Shown: positions 1 through 12,431 of the stretch, in pieces
Numbering within the stretch: the first letter of the stretch is position 1
How the letters are laid out: each line of letters begins with the position of its first letter
Origin: Hofstenia miamia
Lineage: Eukaryota > Xenacoelomorpha > Acoela > Hofsteniidae
Reading direction: 5' to 3'
Length of the DNA stretch: 64,000 bases
NCBI GenBank assembly: GCA_900660155.1
Contig: CABFPE010000081.1
Coordinates: 1,296,514 to 1,360,513 of the forward strand
Notes under the pieces: model-generated
The model's input: only the letters and a program-made list of their open reading frames with translations
Told to the model about the DNA's origin: nothing
Database searches by the model: none
Position numbers and translations under genes: made by a program

Positions 1-32
<32 letters not shown>
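1..32. repeat. (AT)n microsatellite
   Basis: The window opens in an uninterrupted AT dinucleotide tract. The same tract type recurs at many places in the window, often beside assembly gaps. Confidence 0.95.
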
Positions 33-36
<4 letters not shown>

Positions 37-1640
37 ATAAAATAGATAGATACAAAATAGGCATCCATCATTTGACATAATCTAAACAAAAAATCGTTTT
101 AGAAATTAATATCTTTGAACAACAAAGTTCAGAGCCTGTATGCCCATAGTATGGAAGCCATGCCCGCACAACTTTGTCCGTGCCCGGTACGATCCCTACC
201 CTAGAAAATAATGATTGCTAATACTACATTTAGTTGTATATATTATAATTATCATACAAACTAACTAAACCAAAGGAATCATTCAAAATTTAAATTCACC
301 TAAAAGTGAAAATCTGATTCACGTAGCGATGGGATCTGGATAGTAAATTGAATATACTGGATAACGGATAGTATATTGTTCATTCCTGAAGAATAACTTC
401 ATTTCTCAGTTAATAACCTCTTGCGAATGAAAACAAATATTTTGATGAAGTGTCCGAAGACAGCAAGTATTCAGCACACACGGAAATATATTGTCCAAAT
501 ACACTACGTCCAGATATGACAGATATAATTTTTTTGTTGCATGACAACTCGTGTATCATGGAAAAATATAAATTTTCCTTTGACAATACCATTTAAAAAA
601 TCAAATTTTATATCAGAATTTAGCGATAATATTTCACATATGTTATCAAATAAAATCTAGTAAAGAACTTAAATTTTCTCGGATACGGGACATCCGGCTG
701 TGTAATTGCCGATTTTAATGGGTACCGGATTCCGATACATCCCTAGATTAAAATTGATATACAAAAATGTCAGACTTTCTATATTGGCCACATTATGGTG
801 TAAAAATTTTATGTAAGAAAATTGCATTCAAAAAAATATAGTAGTTGAATTATGAATCACTAAAAATATACTATTTTAATATATTTGCTACAGTAAATTT
901 CAAATAAAAAATTTATTACTCATCCCTAATGTCAAAACCAATATGCTGTATTGCAGTACAGTGCCATTTGGCACTCAATAATAATGTTCTAAAAGATTTC
1001 AAAATACTATATAAATTCACAATAGCATCAGTTTGCAACTACAGACATATTTTATCTTTTGTGACGATTTATCACAAAAATTGGGTCTGGGCAAAATCGG
1101 GGAATAACGTTAAAATTTTTTCGACTCCGTGACTAATGACTTTGCGCATGGCATGCCTCAATCGGATTTGGATATCTTTGAACATATTATGAAAAAGTTA
1201 TGGAGTCAAAACTATTAATAATATATATCAATTTCCAAATTTCAATATTTTTAAAGAAAAATAATCAATCTCTTTAACAGCAATACGTTTTAATTGAAAT
1301 TTGAACATCGCATTAAAGTATGTCCATACATTTATAAATTTCCTGATAGGCTTGGAGAAAGTTCTATTTAAATTTGGAAAACGGGTATCCTTTTAAGTGG
1401 ACGCCAGACGGTTTAAGTTTTAATTAATACAAACATCTAAAACAACGTTATGTGATTTATTAGGACGTGAAAAATATTATTATTACTAAGAAATCTGTTT
1501 AGACAATTGTAGGAAACGAAAAACTTTCGAAAACTACCAGCATAATAATGTAAATGATATCCATGCATGTATGTAATTGCATATTGTAATGCATGTAAAG
1601 GGAACAAGCAAAACAAAGCTCACAACATGATTGAATACTG
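33..1640. other. Intergenic, no gene seen
   Basis: AT-rich DNA with stops in all frames. Only short open frames without recognisable protein character are present. CpG is at ordinary density, unlike the block that begins at 6672. Confidence 0.6.
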
Positions 1641-1762
1641 AACTGAACATGGTTCTCTTATGTAATCAAACCTTTAAGCAACACATGTTGGTAGTTCCCT
1701 TCGCCCCTCATTAGGGAATAACAATGATGTCCCCCGTCAGAAAATCCTGGGTACGCCCCTGG
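1641..1762 (-). mobile_element. Possible DNA-transposon terminus
   Basis: Read on the minus strand, the sequence begins CCAGGGGCGTACCCAGGATT followed by a G-run. This is a style of terminus shared by several invertebrate DNA transposons. No matching opposite end and no target-site duplication were found, so the family is unassigned and the inner limit is a guess. Confidence 0.3.
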
Positions 1763-1984
1763 CTGGCGTTTTATCATGCTCACCACAAACAAATCACTGT
1801 CAAATGATATTGTCATCAACAGCCAGCATGGCTTCAATGCTAACAAAATCGTTATCTTAGCATCCATTCTTAAGTGTAAAAATAACACTGTCACTATAGC
1901 CATCTTAAATAAAAGTAATGTTATTAAAAATTACACATGATAATATAACAATATCTGCAACCCCATTTATAAAAGTAATAATAA

Positions 1985-4190
1985 AAAGCCAAATCTGTGC
2001 TTTCACTAGATATCGTTGACAATCCATCAACAAATCAACCTACACTGGAAATAACAACAACCTCGCACCCTCACTTAACAAACAACAAGATTGACTCACT
2101 CAATGCCATCTTACAGAAACATCAGTCTGTATTTAATTTCGATATGATTAGCGTAGGGTAAGGCTATCAGTGAAGAACACGGTATCGATACCATAAATAA
2201 CATACCAATTCACCCAACAGGTTCGTCAAGTGCCAGAGCACTTAAAACAAGATTCTAAGATAATTACCGAATTACTCAATAACGGAATTATCCAACAATC
2301 TAAAAGCCCATACACTTCACCTACTGTCTTCATAGAACAAAATGACAAATGTTGCTTATGCATTGACTTCAGGAAGTTGAATAACATCACAAAAAGGACG
2401 CCTATGCTCTTCCTCACATTGACCAAATTTTATACACATCCTGCCGGAATTCATTCTTCACAGCATTAGACTTCTGCAAAGCGTACTGGCAGGTGCCAAT
2501 GCGTAAAAGTGATATCAAAAAACGGCCATCATAACATTATATGGCCTTTTCAAATGGCTTTATATGGCATTCGGGCTATGCAACCCCCAGCCACGTTTCA
2601 GCGATATGTTATGAAAGTTTTCCAAAATGAAAACCATCAATTAGACAAAGGAATTGCCGCCTGTATTGACGATATATTAGTTGCTTCCACAAAACCATTC
2701 TTGATCACCTTCACACATTAGATAAAATTCTAGGGCTTCTTAAAATATCCGGCCTAAAATTTAATGGTAATAAATGTAAACTTCTACAAACATCCGTCAT
2801 CTTCCTCGGCAGGCAGATACAAAAAAGCAAAATCACCTTAAAAGTGGATGCTTTTAGTGAAGTAATTAAACATATCACTGCTCCAAAAAATAAAAAAGAT
2901 GTACAATGCATCTTAGGGTTCTTTAATTACTACCAGATATTTATACCACATATTGTTGAAAAAATCATCCATATATCTAACTTACTCAAGAGCAAAACAC
3001 CTTTCACATGGACATGGGATCACCAGCAAGAATTAGACAAATAAAAATAGAGCTGCAACAACTGCCTAGCCTAAATACACCTGATGTTTCCAAAGAGTTC
3101 ATTGACTGCAATGCCAGTTCCGTTGCCATAGGCGCTGCACTTAGTCAAATCATCAACAGCATTGAATGCCTCATTCAATTTTTTAGCAGGAAACTTCGTC
3201 CAGCAGAATTAAATTATGGGTCCACGAAAGTTGAGATGCTCGCGCTTATTGAAAGTCTAAAAAAGTTCCGCTATTTTCTCCTCGGACAAACACATTTCAT
3301 AGTCTGCCCTGATCATTCCAGCATCAGCTGGCTCAAAAAATTTTCGGGTGACAAATGCAATATCATCGCCAGCTGGATTGAATACTTAACCAATTTCAAT
3401 TTTACCATCATCCACCACAAAGGTAAACAGCTCACCAATGCTGATCTATTAACAGCACTACCACCACGATACTGCAAAAGCAACAGAGGATAAAGTCCCC
3501 TTCCCTTTTATCTCACAGTCAGCATATAACAACCTGCCGGATATCAACACTGATCAACAAGGACACCCGCTGCTACCTGTGTGCCTAAAAGAAGAAATAA
3601 CCAAACAAGAGATAATTAAACATCAAACCAACAACATGGAATTGCAGCAAATCATTGCAAAAATTAATAACCCACAAACAAAACTCAACAACATACTAAC
3701 TAAATACTATAATACGTACAATTGGAAATTAACATCAAATGGCCTCCTCTTTGTTGCTGATAAACATCACAACCGTACCGCACTGCTGGAATACTACAAA
3801 TGTGACATAGCCAGAAAATGCCATGAGTGAAGCCACAACGGTATTACGCAAGCAGAGAATACTTAAAACACACAATTTATTATGCATAGGCATTAGTTCC
3901 ATTATCTCCGATATTCTTGACAAATGTACAATGTGCATTCTAACCAACACAGCACACTTCCCCCAGCAGCATGCTGAACTTCAGAAACTAACTTCATCCA
4001 GACCAAACGATGTCATCCAAATCGACATAGAACCCCCTATCTAAGGATGATGAGGGGTACCAATATGTCCTAGTGATGGTGGACAACTTCACTAAATATG
4101 CACAAATGGTCCCCATCACCAATCAAACTGCATGTACTGTCGCCACAGCTATACTCCACACATGGATCGTTTGCTTTGGTCCAATGTAGA
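1985..4190 (+). mobile_element. Fossil Ty3/Gypsy LTR retrotransposon, pol region
   Basis: A broken pol region of the Ty3/Gypsy family. In order, one can see a pre-reverse-transcriptase linker, reverse transcriptase (with the DDILVAS active-site neighbourhood near 2680), RNase H (3020-3480, where NASSVAIGAALSQ, FFSRKL and WIEYLTNF are recognisable) and the zinc-binding and catalytic parts of an integrase (3800-4190). The element carries multiple breaks and cannot be active. No intact gag or 5' LTR was recognised upstream. The right side runs into an inverted-repeat element at 4274. The decay is moderate, suggesting an old but not ancient copy. Family assignment is firm; the ends are not. Confidence 0.85.
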
Positions 4191-4273
4191 AGTAGCCCAA
4201 ACTCACATGACAAACATACCTGTCAGTGCGGAGAACCCTTTTTCCTCCCTCTGGTACCACTATGGAAGCCCTA

Positions 4274-4403
4274 GTAACACGAAGTTGTCTTTTGGACGTC
4301 CTTATGTTAACATTTATAGCCATCCAAAAGACGTCAATATCTGTCCTCATACTGGACACAAAAACGACGTAATTTGCTAATAAATAAAATGTTATTCATG
4401 ATT
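4274..4403 (+). repeat. Left terminal inverted repeat with internal hairpin
   Basis: Left arm of the 955-bp inverted-repeat element. The internal palindrome (about 4287-4335) could form a stem when single-stranded. Confidence 0.8.
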
Positions 4404-5098
4404 TGCCACAAACGTTTTGTATAAAGTTATTTAATTGTGATATCCTTCACCACATGCGATTTTTGTAACCATGCTTTTGAAATTTACTCACAATCACACT
4501 TCCTACTTATTTTGCTCACAAACAACATCATTATTATCATTTATAAAGAAGTCTTTTATAATAGTAATTTTGACACTTAAATATCACTTTTGTAAAGGTG
4601 CAAAATTTTTTATATATTTGCTTTTTCATTAATTTCACTAGTATGCGTCTATTAAATTTTCATTAATATTTACATTTTAAGGTATTGTTGAAGTAATATA
4701 TATATTTGCATAAATCATTCCAACCTTTGTAAAATATTTATGTTTAAAATTAATGTATGTTTATCTTAAAAAATGGAATCATTCATTCAATCATAAATTT
4801 TCTATTCAATATTATGTGACATTATAAAAAAATGATTAAACTTTGTTTAGAAACGTTAATATTTTTAAGAAAAATAGCAAGGAATAAAAAATTTTCAACG
4901 TTTTCAAGAGTGATATTAGATGTGTCAAAAGTAAAGCTATTAAATTCTTCTTTATAAATGATATTAGTGGCATAATTTGTAAGTGAAACTACTAGATGTT
5001 TGATTGTGTTTAAATATTAAGAAGCTCAGTAATAATAAACATATGTTGTAAACATTATCAGATTAAATTACCTTACTTCATTTGAAAGGGTTTTGGAA

Positions 5099-5228
5099 AA
5101 TCATGAATAATACTTTATTTATTCGCAAATCATGTCGTTTTTGAGTCCACTATGAGGACAGATATTGACGTCTTTTGGATGGCTATAAATGTTGACATAA
5201 GAACATCCAAAAGACAAGTTCATGTTAC
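5099..5228 (-). repeat. Right terminal inverted repeat with internal hairpin
   Basis: Reverse complement of 4274-4403 with scattered substitutions only and no net length change. The similarity indicates a fairly recent insertion. Confidence 0.8.
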
Positions 5229-6151
5229 AAGGGAGCAAAGGCGTTTTGAGCAGCCACTCAACCTCACTAAGTTCCTGCCACTGGTACAACTCTGGCAGCC
5301 AATTCACTAAGGGTTCTGAAATGGACATTGAACATTCTCTTAAATGTACTCAAACAATTGATCCTACAATATATGAAGAAACTATCTTACAAACTATTAT
5401 CTTACCACAGTCAAAGAAATGCCGCCGCCACTCGTGCTCTCCCCTTAGCTCAATCTCCTCACTATTGCTGCTGAATTCTCACACAGTTGAAGATGAGACG
5501 AGTCAGTTGATCAGCTTGGCATTGCTTTGTAAGATGGACTCAATGCTAAATGGTGAGTGTGCAAAAAATCATTCACTGAAACAGGGGTTGCTCTTTTCTG
5601 TGTGTTACACTTTTGGAAAACTTCACCTCAATTGAACTCCCTTATAACAAAAAGTTGTCAAGCTGGTATAATGGCTTTGTGACGGATCTCAGCTATTCAG
5701 AGAATCCGAAATGCATGTTCTCAAAATTTGGTATAGCAGGGTCACACTGAGGTTGTTGATGGAACACTCTCCAATGTTTCTCCCACCTCTAAATCAATGT
5801 TAAAAGAGTTAGAACAGGTATGGGGTGGCATGTAACAATATGCCATGGTTGTCATCGTCAGCCAAAGTTGGTGTATGGGACGCGTTGTGAAGAACATGGG
5901 TCTGGTTTTGAGGTTGGGCCAGATCCCCGTCCCCTCTGGTAAATTGGGTATACAATGAAAACTTGCAAAGTCTGGCCTGGAGCGGCATGTAACATTAGCA
6001 GGTACTGGTTCCTAGTATTGGCCAGCTTACTCCCTTTTCGTGTTTACTAGTTACTAGTTGTTTGTGAATATTTTTAATATGTAGTGTATATAAGACTCCA
6101 AAGCATCTGTAAATAGAGAAATAGTTCAATTGAGTTCTCTTGTTCCATACA
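5229..6151. other. Decayed sequence with LTR-like promoter segment
   Basis: No intact gene. A stretch near 5525-5550 resembles, in inverted sense, the segment near 2090-2120 of the Gypsy remnant, so part of this may be a second piece of that family. Two copies of a GGCATGTAACA motif (about 5831 and 5986), a TATATAAG box at 6087-6094 and an end in CATACA near 6151 resemble an LTR, but no partner LTR or duplication was found. Confidence 0.3.
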
Positions 6152-6670
6152 ATTCTGTGCAACACCCATCTGATGCTACAATATATAATTTCATGCTTTG
6201 TACTGGAAAAGGACGACTTTGGGTGTATAAAGCATGGAAAATCAATTTTCCATAGAACAAAGCACAGGAATGCAATTTCAATGTTTTTTTGTTATTAAAT
6301 GCAAAAAAAATTATGTTGTGCTTGTTATTAGTATATACAATGAAGCTAAACCATAATTTTACACTTAGAAAATGTTTCCAATTTTCACAAATTATGGAAG
6401 TGTACTTTTCAATCCTTTGCACAAACCTCTCTATTCACTTACACCTATAAAAGTATATATTGACAGAGGAAAATTTGCATTAAATTTGTATAAAATTTTG
6501 ATTCAATACTCAAAATAGTTTTCTAATTGGCAACCAGTAAATGCTGCTTGTTCAGGACAAAAAAAATTATCCTATAGTCTTAAAAAGTGAAATGCAAAAC
6601 ATTTTTACCATCAAAATATCTTATAATGAATAAAGCAAAAAGATTTTTGAAAAAATTTTTTTTGCAAACA
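6152..6670. other. Intergenic, no gene seen
   Basis: AT-rich unique-looking sequence up to the single-N scaffold join at 6671. The minus-strand open frame here has no recognisable protein features. Confidence 0.5.
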
Positions 6671-6671
6671 N

Positions 6672-6702
<31 letters not shown>
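6672..6702. repeat. (TA)n microsatellite at a scaffold join
   Basis: The tract starts directly after the single N at 6671, suggesting the contigs were joined across an unresolved AT tract. Confidence 0.9.
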
Positions 6703-6707
<5 letters not shown>

Positions 6708-6724
6708 GTTACAGTAAGACACTA

Positions 6725-6751
6725 ACCTAGCCCTAGCCCTAACCCTACCCC
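6725..6751. repeat. Short degenerate telomere-like array
   Basis: Four to five tandem units alternate between CCCTAG and CCCTAA, followed by CCCTACCCC. This is the metazoan telomere motif (TTAGGG on the other strand) in a short internal stretch. Confidence 0.6.
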
Positions 6752-6900
6752 AAGGATGCATGATGGCTTAGTCAGCAACCTCAATTGGAATTTGGCTTAA
6801 ATATATTACCAAATCCAAATTGTCTAATATACTTGCATTTATCTTAATTAATATAGTCAGGTTAAAATAGTGTAAATGAACCTTGATTATAGTGCAATGA
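6752..6900 (+). repeat. Diverged repeat, copy 1
   Basis: Shares GGATxCATG, TGGCTTAGT, GCAAC and TAGTGTAAATGAA landmarks in the same order with 7849-8000. Origin unknown; no coding potential. Confidence 0.5.
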
Positions 6901-7848
6901 CTTTGTACTGTGGTAGTCATCATTAAGCAGTTTCTATGCCCCTTAGAACCTTATGTGCTCATGGTGCATTGTTCTAATTTCAGGGCAGTAAGTGAAGATG
7001 CATTGTTTAACTGCTATGCATACAATTAGATTGTTAACATTGAGATTATTGTGACTCAGTTCCAGTCTTGCTTTGCCTAATCTATTGGAAACAATCTATA
7101 TACATTTCATTCTTTTATTTCGTGATGAAATAATGATCCATGAAGATGGCCAATGCAAGGGAGGAGGAAGCAGAGTAAGAACCCCATCACAGAGTTGAGG
7201 TTGCTGATGTATTTTAACATAACTTCATCTTAGGTTGTTTCTGCACTGCTTGACGACTTAAATTTATGAAAACAGTTTATTGCATTTACTTAACTTTGTT
7301 TACACTAATTATTCTGTAAGTAAATAGTTTTATGGTTGTTTGTAATTAACAATAAAAATGATTTGTAAATTTGGCAACACTTTTGTCAAATTGTGATAGT
7401 CTTTTTGATGTAATTTAAAAAAGAAAACAAAGATTTTTATATTATCTCTTGACCAGGATCAGTTACAGTTTAAGATGATAGTCTTCTACTCAATATACAA
7501 GTGCTTATCAAATTAGATGAAGTGAGCTTTCCAGCTCAAGTAAAATCTTAAATTTACTCATTTAGCAAAATATTGAAATATTAAAAACAAAATATTAAAA
7601 ACAGCTTTAATAACTTGAATAACAATGTAAAAATGTATTAAAACTATAATTCAAGAAAGTAAAGAATAATAATTTATTTCTTGATTGAGTTTTATTTCAC
7701 TAATTGCAAATGGACATTCACTGAGAATTATTACTGTTATATATGAGTGTTCTGATTTAGTGTCAATGAACATTTTTACTGATGTCATTATATGCAAAGG
7801 ATGCTGATAGTGCAAGTGATAAAAACTCCTACAATTTTAATTAGGATT

Positions 7849-8000
7849 CATGTTGGCTTAGTTGGCAACAACAATTGCAATGCTAGGTATTCAGCTGAAA
7901 GATATTACTAATCCCAATGATCTAAGTTGCTTACACTTCCCATCTATCCTAATATATAAAACAAAGATGAAATAAGATAGTGTAAATGAAACTTGGTTCA
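7849..8000 (+). repeat. Diverged repeat, copy 2
   Basis: Second copy of the 6752-6900 unit, with indels. Both lie in the CpG-poor block. Confidence 0.5.
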
Positions 8001-8799
8001 ATTTGCATTGCTAAACAAAAACGCTATGGAGTAACATAATACTTGTACAAAAGTAACTAATAAAAATATCAGATGAAATATATACAATCAAGTGATGTAA
8101 CTTGTACTAAGTGGAATACCAAATAATTTGAAGAGTAGTCAAAAGTAAACAATTTTATTTCAAGCAGAAAAAAGCTACGGGTTAAAGTAGCTAATCAAAT
8201 ATCAATATATTGAGAGCTTTTTCTCAACTAACTTTCCAGTAGTCTTTCCTTACTTATTTTTTTCCTTATTGCTTTCATTGTAAGTTTTGGTGCTTTTCCA
8301 AGTACATGAATCAGGTTTGTTCAATTTAAATTTCAGATGGAAACCAACCTGTTTATAATTATATTACAGCAAATTAATAAGTTATATATTTGAATCTTCT
8401 ACTGGGCCAGAACTAAACTCTTTCTGTTCTTGACTATTTGTCAATGATTAACAGATTAGTTTTGTTTGTTACAATTCTTAATTGAAATTAATGTAATTTT
8501 AACAAATAATTAATATTTAAGCATCTTAGGTCAGAAGTTTGATAGATAAGCTGTTGAATTTGTGCTCTATATTTATCATGTATATTAAAACTTTCATCAA
8601 AGTAATAACATATATGAGCTTTAACAATAACTACCTTAACTTAAAAAACAGCAATGTCCATTAAACCATCACCAAATACACAATAAGTACTGCATTAACA
8701 GTGTGGACATCAAAACCAGGTGTTGGTAACTAAAAATAAAAGTAAATAAAATTGAAAATCAATAGATAATCAACAATACACTACCCAAATACATGCTGT

Positions 8800-8830
<31 letters not shown>

Positions 8831-10143
8831 GTGCTTTGTAAATCAAGTTTCATTTATGCATGTGATTTGTAAAATCATTTCATTTAAATGTGCAGTTTGT
8901 AAATAGTGCACATTGTAACAGTAAAAAAATATTTTTTGAAAGTTTCAATTTTAATTATTTTCCACTAAAAATCTAAAAAATGAAAATTTATTTAATCTAT
9001 GTGTTGGTTTTTACATGTTGACTACAATTGCCCATCCAATTTTAATTTTCCACTTTGATCTTGATTTGTATAATAACTATCCTTTTTCTATATTCAGAAA
9101 GTGTTATAGTATGCTAAAAATACAATAAATACTTGAAAATTACTTTTTAAGAATATATGCAAAATAATTGATTTGGGCCATATATACGAATATATCCATA
9201 AATTATATACCATTTGGTGCATATATGTACCAATTCATAGTCAATTAGAATTGTGAAAATGCCATCACAATTAGTATTTTATGAACTATTTTATTAATCT
9301 TGTTATATGTAAGGTCACAACTGGAAAAGAATAAAGATTATTGAACTGTGTATATTCCTTGCCAATTTACCTACACTATCTTCAAACAAAAGATCATTTT
9401 TCCTTGAGATTTATGTGGGAATTTCACTTGAAATTGAGATCAAAAAATCAATTCTTCTGTATTCAACTTATAACATAATGTAAACTATAAACAGCACAGC
9501 TGTAAAGCAATATGTAAATGAATACACTCAATGCTTTTGGGTTTCTTAATTTGGTTGTAACATTTAAAAATATTTGGTGATTAATCTCTGCATCATAGTA
9601 ATTGTAGAAATTGTGAAGAGGATTTATGGAAATTTAATATAAAAATTCTCAATTTACAATCACTTGTGAGTGCCAGCTTGATTAAAGGGTTTTTCACTCA
9701 TTGGCAACATATTTTAAATTGTTGTAGAATTTAGGCATTTATTAAAATTGAGTAATTTTTTTAAATTTGCTTAAAAATCCAAAAAACATTCAAATTCTTC
9801 CCATACATAGTGACAAGTCCCATCAAAGGATAGCATGTTTGGACTCAAGATGAAAATGAAATAGGAAACAATTCGTTAACCAGTGGTTTTCTCAATTTTC
9901 AGATATCATTATTATTTAGTGAGTTACTAGTATTTAAAACACTACTTACATTATCCATTACAAATTGTAAAAAATGCCTGAGTTGCTTAGGCTTAATGTT
10001 GGTGTTTGTTCAAATGTCAAAATTTAAGCAGTTTTGAAGAACAAAGTATCTTATAAGTAGTTCATGTCAGAATGATCATTTATAAATGGAAATGTACAAA
10101 GTCTACATATTAATGAAAAACTGCAATAAACCAATTTCTAAAT
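8001..10143. other. CpG-poor intergenic DNA, no gene seen
   Basis: Includes an (AT)n tract at 8801-8827. No open frame with protein character and no recognised repeat ends were found. Confidence 0.5.
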
Positions 10144-11992
10144 TGTAGAGTCACTCAGGGAAAATTCGTGATTATTATTTATTATATTTATATTTGTCAT
10201 GACGTCAGTATGACGTATCCCCTTATTTTGATTTCGGTTTACGAAAACCATGTCATGTCCCCTTGATTTGGTGCTACATAATTATAAGCTCAAATTTAAT
10301 TTGCAAGGGAAGTTAATAAGTCAATGACACAACTATCTTGTGATTAACTGTAGTTGTAAACAAAGGCAGGTAATTATTTGAAATTGTATAAATTGAGAAA
10401 CACTGTTGAGAAAGGTCAATAGATTTTATCTAGCTTCAATTACTGTTCACTTTCTCTTCCGTTATTTGATTATTATTTTTTGAATATGAAAATAATTGCT
10501 TAAGTGTGGTGACAATTTGGGAGTGCTTTCTCAAAGTACAGGGCAACACGTAGCTCCTGGAGATCAGCAGATCTTACCAGCCCAAATTGTGGACTCATTA
10601 AGTTACAGATATGGTTACGCATAAGGAAATAATAAAACTTTCATTCGATATTCANNNNNNNNNNNNNNNNNNNNNNNNNNNNNNNNNNNNNNNNNNNNNN
10701 NNNNNNNNNNNNNNNNNNNNNNNNNNNNNNNNNNNNNNNNNNNNNNNNNNNNNNNNNNNNNNNNNNNNNNNNNNNNNNNNNNNNNNNNNNNNNNNNNNNN
10801 NNNNNNNNNNNNNNNNNNNNNNNNNNNNNNNNNNNNNNNNNNNNNNNNNNNNNNNNNNNNNNNNNNNNNNNNNNNNNNNNNNNNNNNNNNNNNNNNNNNN
10901 NNNNNNNNNNNNNNNNNNNNNNNNNNNNNNNNNNNNNNNNNNNNNNNNNNNNNNNNNNNNNNNNNNNNNNNNNNNNNNNNNNNNNNNNNNNNNNNNNNNN
11001 NNNNNNNNNNNNNNNNNNNNNNNNNNNNNNNNNNNNNNNNNNNNNNNNNNNNNNNNNNNNNNNNNNNNNNNNNNNNNNNNNNNNNNNNNNNNNNNNNNNN
11101 NNNNNNNNNNNNNNNNNNNNNNNNNNNNNNNNNNNNNNNNNNNNNNNNNNNNNNNNNNNNNNNNNNNNNNNNNNNNNNNNNNNNNNNNNNNNNNNNNNNN
11201 NNNNNNNNNNNNNNNNNNNNNNNNNNNNNNNNNNNNNNNNNNNNNNNNNNNNNNNNNNNNNNNNNNNNNNNNNNNNNNNNNNNNNNNNNNNNNNNNNNNN
11301 NNNNNNNNNNNNNNNNNNNNNNNNNNNNNNNNNNNNNNNNNNNNNNNNNNNNNNNNNNNNNNNNNNNNNNNNNNNNNNNNNNNNNNNNNNNNNNNNNNNN
11401 NNNNNNNNNNNNNNNNNNNNNNNNNNNNNNNNNNNNNNNNNNNNNNNNNNNNNNNNNNNNNNNNNNNNNNNNNNNNNNNNNNNNNNNNNNNNNNNNNNNN
11501 NNNNNNNNNNNNNNNNNNNNNNNNNNNNNNNNNNNNNNNNNNNNNNNNNNNNNNNNNNNNNNNNNNNNNNNNNNNNNNNNNNNNNNNNNNNNNNNNNNNN
11601 NNNNNNNNNNNNNNNNNNNNNNNNNNNNNNNNNNNNNNNNNNNNNNNNNNNNNNAATTACAGACTATTATTTAGTGAGCTGAGAACTAACAATGAAAATG
11701 AGATGTTTATTTTGTCTATGAGATAGAAATTAATAAGTGAGACAAATAGGGTAGCACCATGCACTAAGTTGAGCACTACAATGTTCCTGAAGACTTTGCT
11801 TTGGCTGGAAGCCATGTGAGTTGGTCATCTTGGAGTTACCTAAAGTATTGATTACTTGGATGAATTACCAATGTTTATATAAGTTTTCTCTTTAATTGTT
11901 TTCCCAGAATCAGGGCTGTCATCATATCTCTATGTAAAACCTTCTACAGAGTCAAATAGTGTTCTAGTATAATTACAGCCCACAATTCTACA
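10144..11992 (+). mobile_element. Solo LTR-like repeat, copy 1 (contains gap)
   Basis: Begins TGTAGA and ends TCTACA, the TG..CA inverted ends of an LTR. It is flanked by perfect 4-bp target-site duplications AAAT (10140-10143 and 11993-11996). It carries a TATAAA box at 10387-10392, an AATAAA signal near 10627, and a cAMP-response-like TGACGTCA at 10200-10207 with a half site at 10211. The 1000-N gap (10655-11654) lies inside. By comparison with the 0.9-kb copies at 12432 and 15262, only about 70 bp are really missing. No internal retroelement genes adjoin it, so it is a solo LTR of a family I could not classify. Confidence 0.75.
10655..11654. other. Assembly gap of exactly 1000 N
   Basis: A placeholder-sized gap within LTR-like copy 1. 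Open frames that span it are artefacts. Confidence 0.98.
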
Positions 11993-12431
11993 AAATACAT
12001 GAAAAAAATTCATAAAATTAATCAAAATATGCTTAAGAAAACTTATTTTAGCATTCATGCAAATCATTTAAAAATATTAACATCCTGTATGAACTTCTAA
12101 CTTAGTGGAATCAAATTGTGTGAGCTTTGTAATTTGAAGAGCCAATTACTATAATACACATTGCATGTATATTGTTTCATTCACATGAAATCAGTGAGCA
12201 ATCCTAAAATTCTATCTACTGAATCAAAGCATCAATTTACCAGTGTTACAAATTAATAACAAACTCCTCCTGCTATAATACCCTATCATAATAAAAGCTA
12301 AAAGTAAATAGGAGATCATGTTAGAGAAGAGTGGCCACACTTGGCCAACCTGATACAGTTAACCTTAAGAAATAGTTGTATAAGACTAGAGCCTTACTTA
12401 AGATAAAGAATAAAGAAGCCCTAACTCTTAG
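11993..12431. other. Short spacer between LTR-like repeats
   Basis: AT-rich, without CpG, no gene or repeat structure recognised. Confidence 0.5.

Larger units (their letters stand above)
4274..5228. mobile_element. Non-autonomous DNA element with 130-bp inverted repeats
   Basis: The first 130 bp (4274-4403) and the reverse complement of the last 130 bp (5099-5228) are nearly identical and of equal length. Both start GTAACAxGAA followed by TTGTCTTTTGGA. Each arm contains its own smaller hairpin: GTCTTTTGGA is followed about 30 bp later by TCCAAAAGAC. The 695-bp interior is AT-rich with no coding potential. It looks like a foldback or MITE-type element sitting just beyond the Gypsy integrase remnant. 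The superfamily is unassigned because no clear target-site duplication is visible. Confidence 0.8.

Noticed and set aside
5222-5635. A 137-codon + strand open frame
   Set aside because: Composition is not protein-like, it overlaps an inverted-repeat element end, and no motif is recognisable.
10611-11726. A 371-codon open frame
   Set aside because: It consists almost entirely of N from the assembly gap within an LTR-like repeat.
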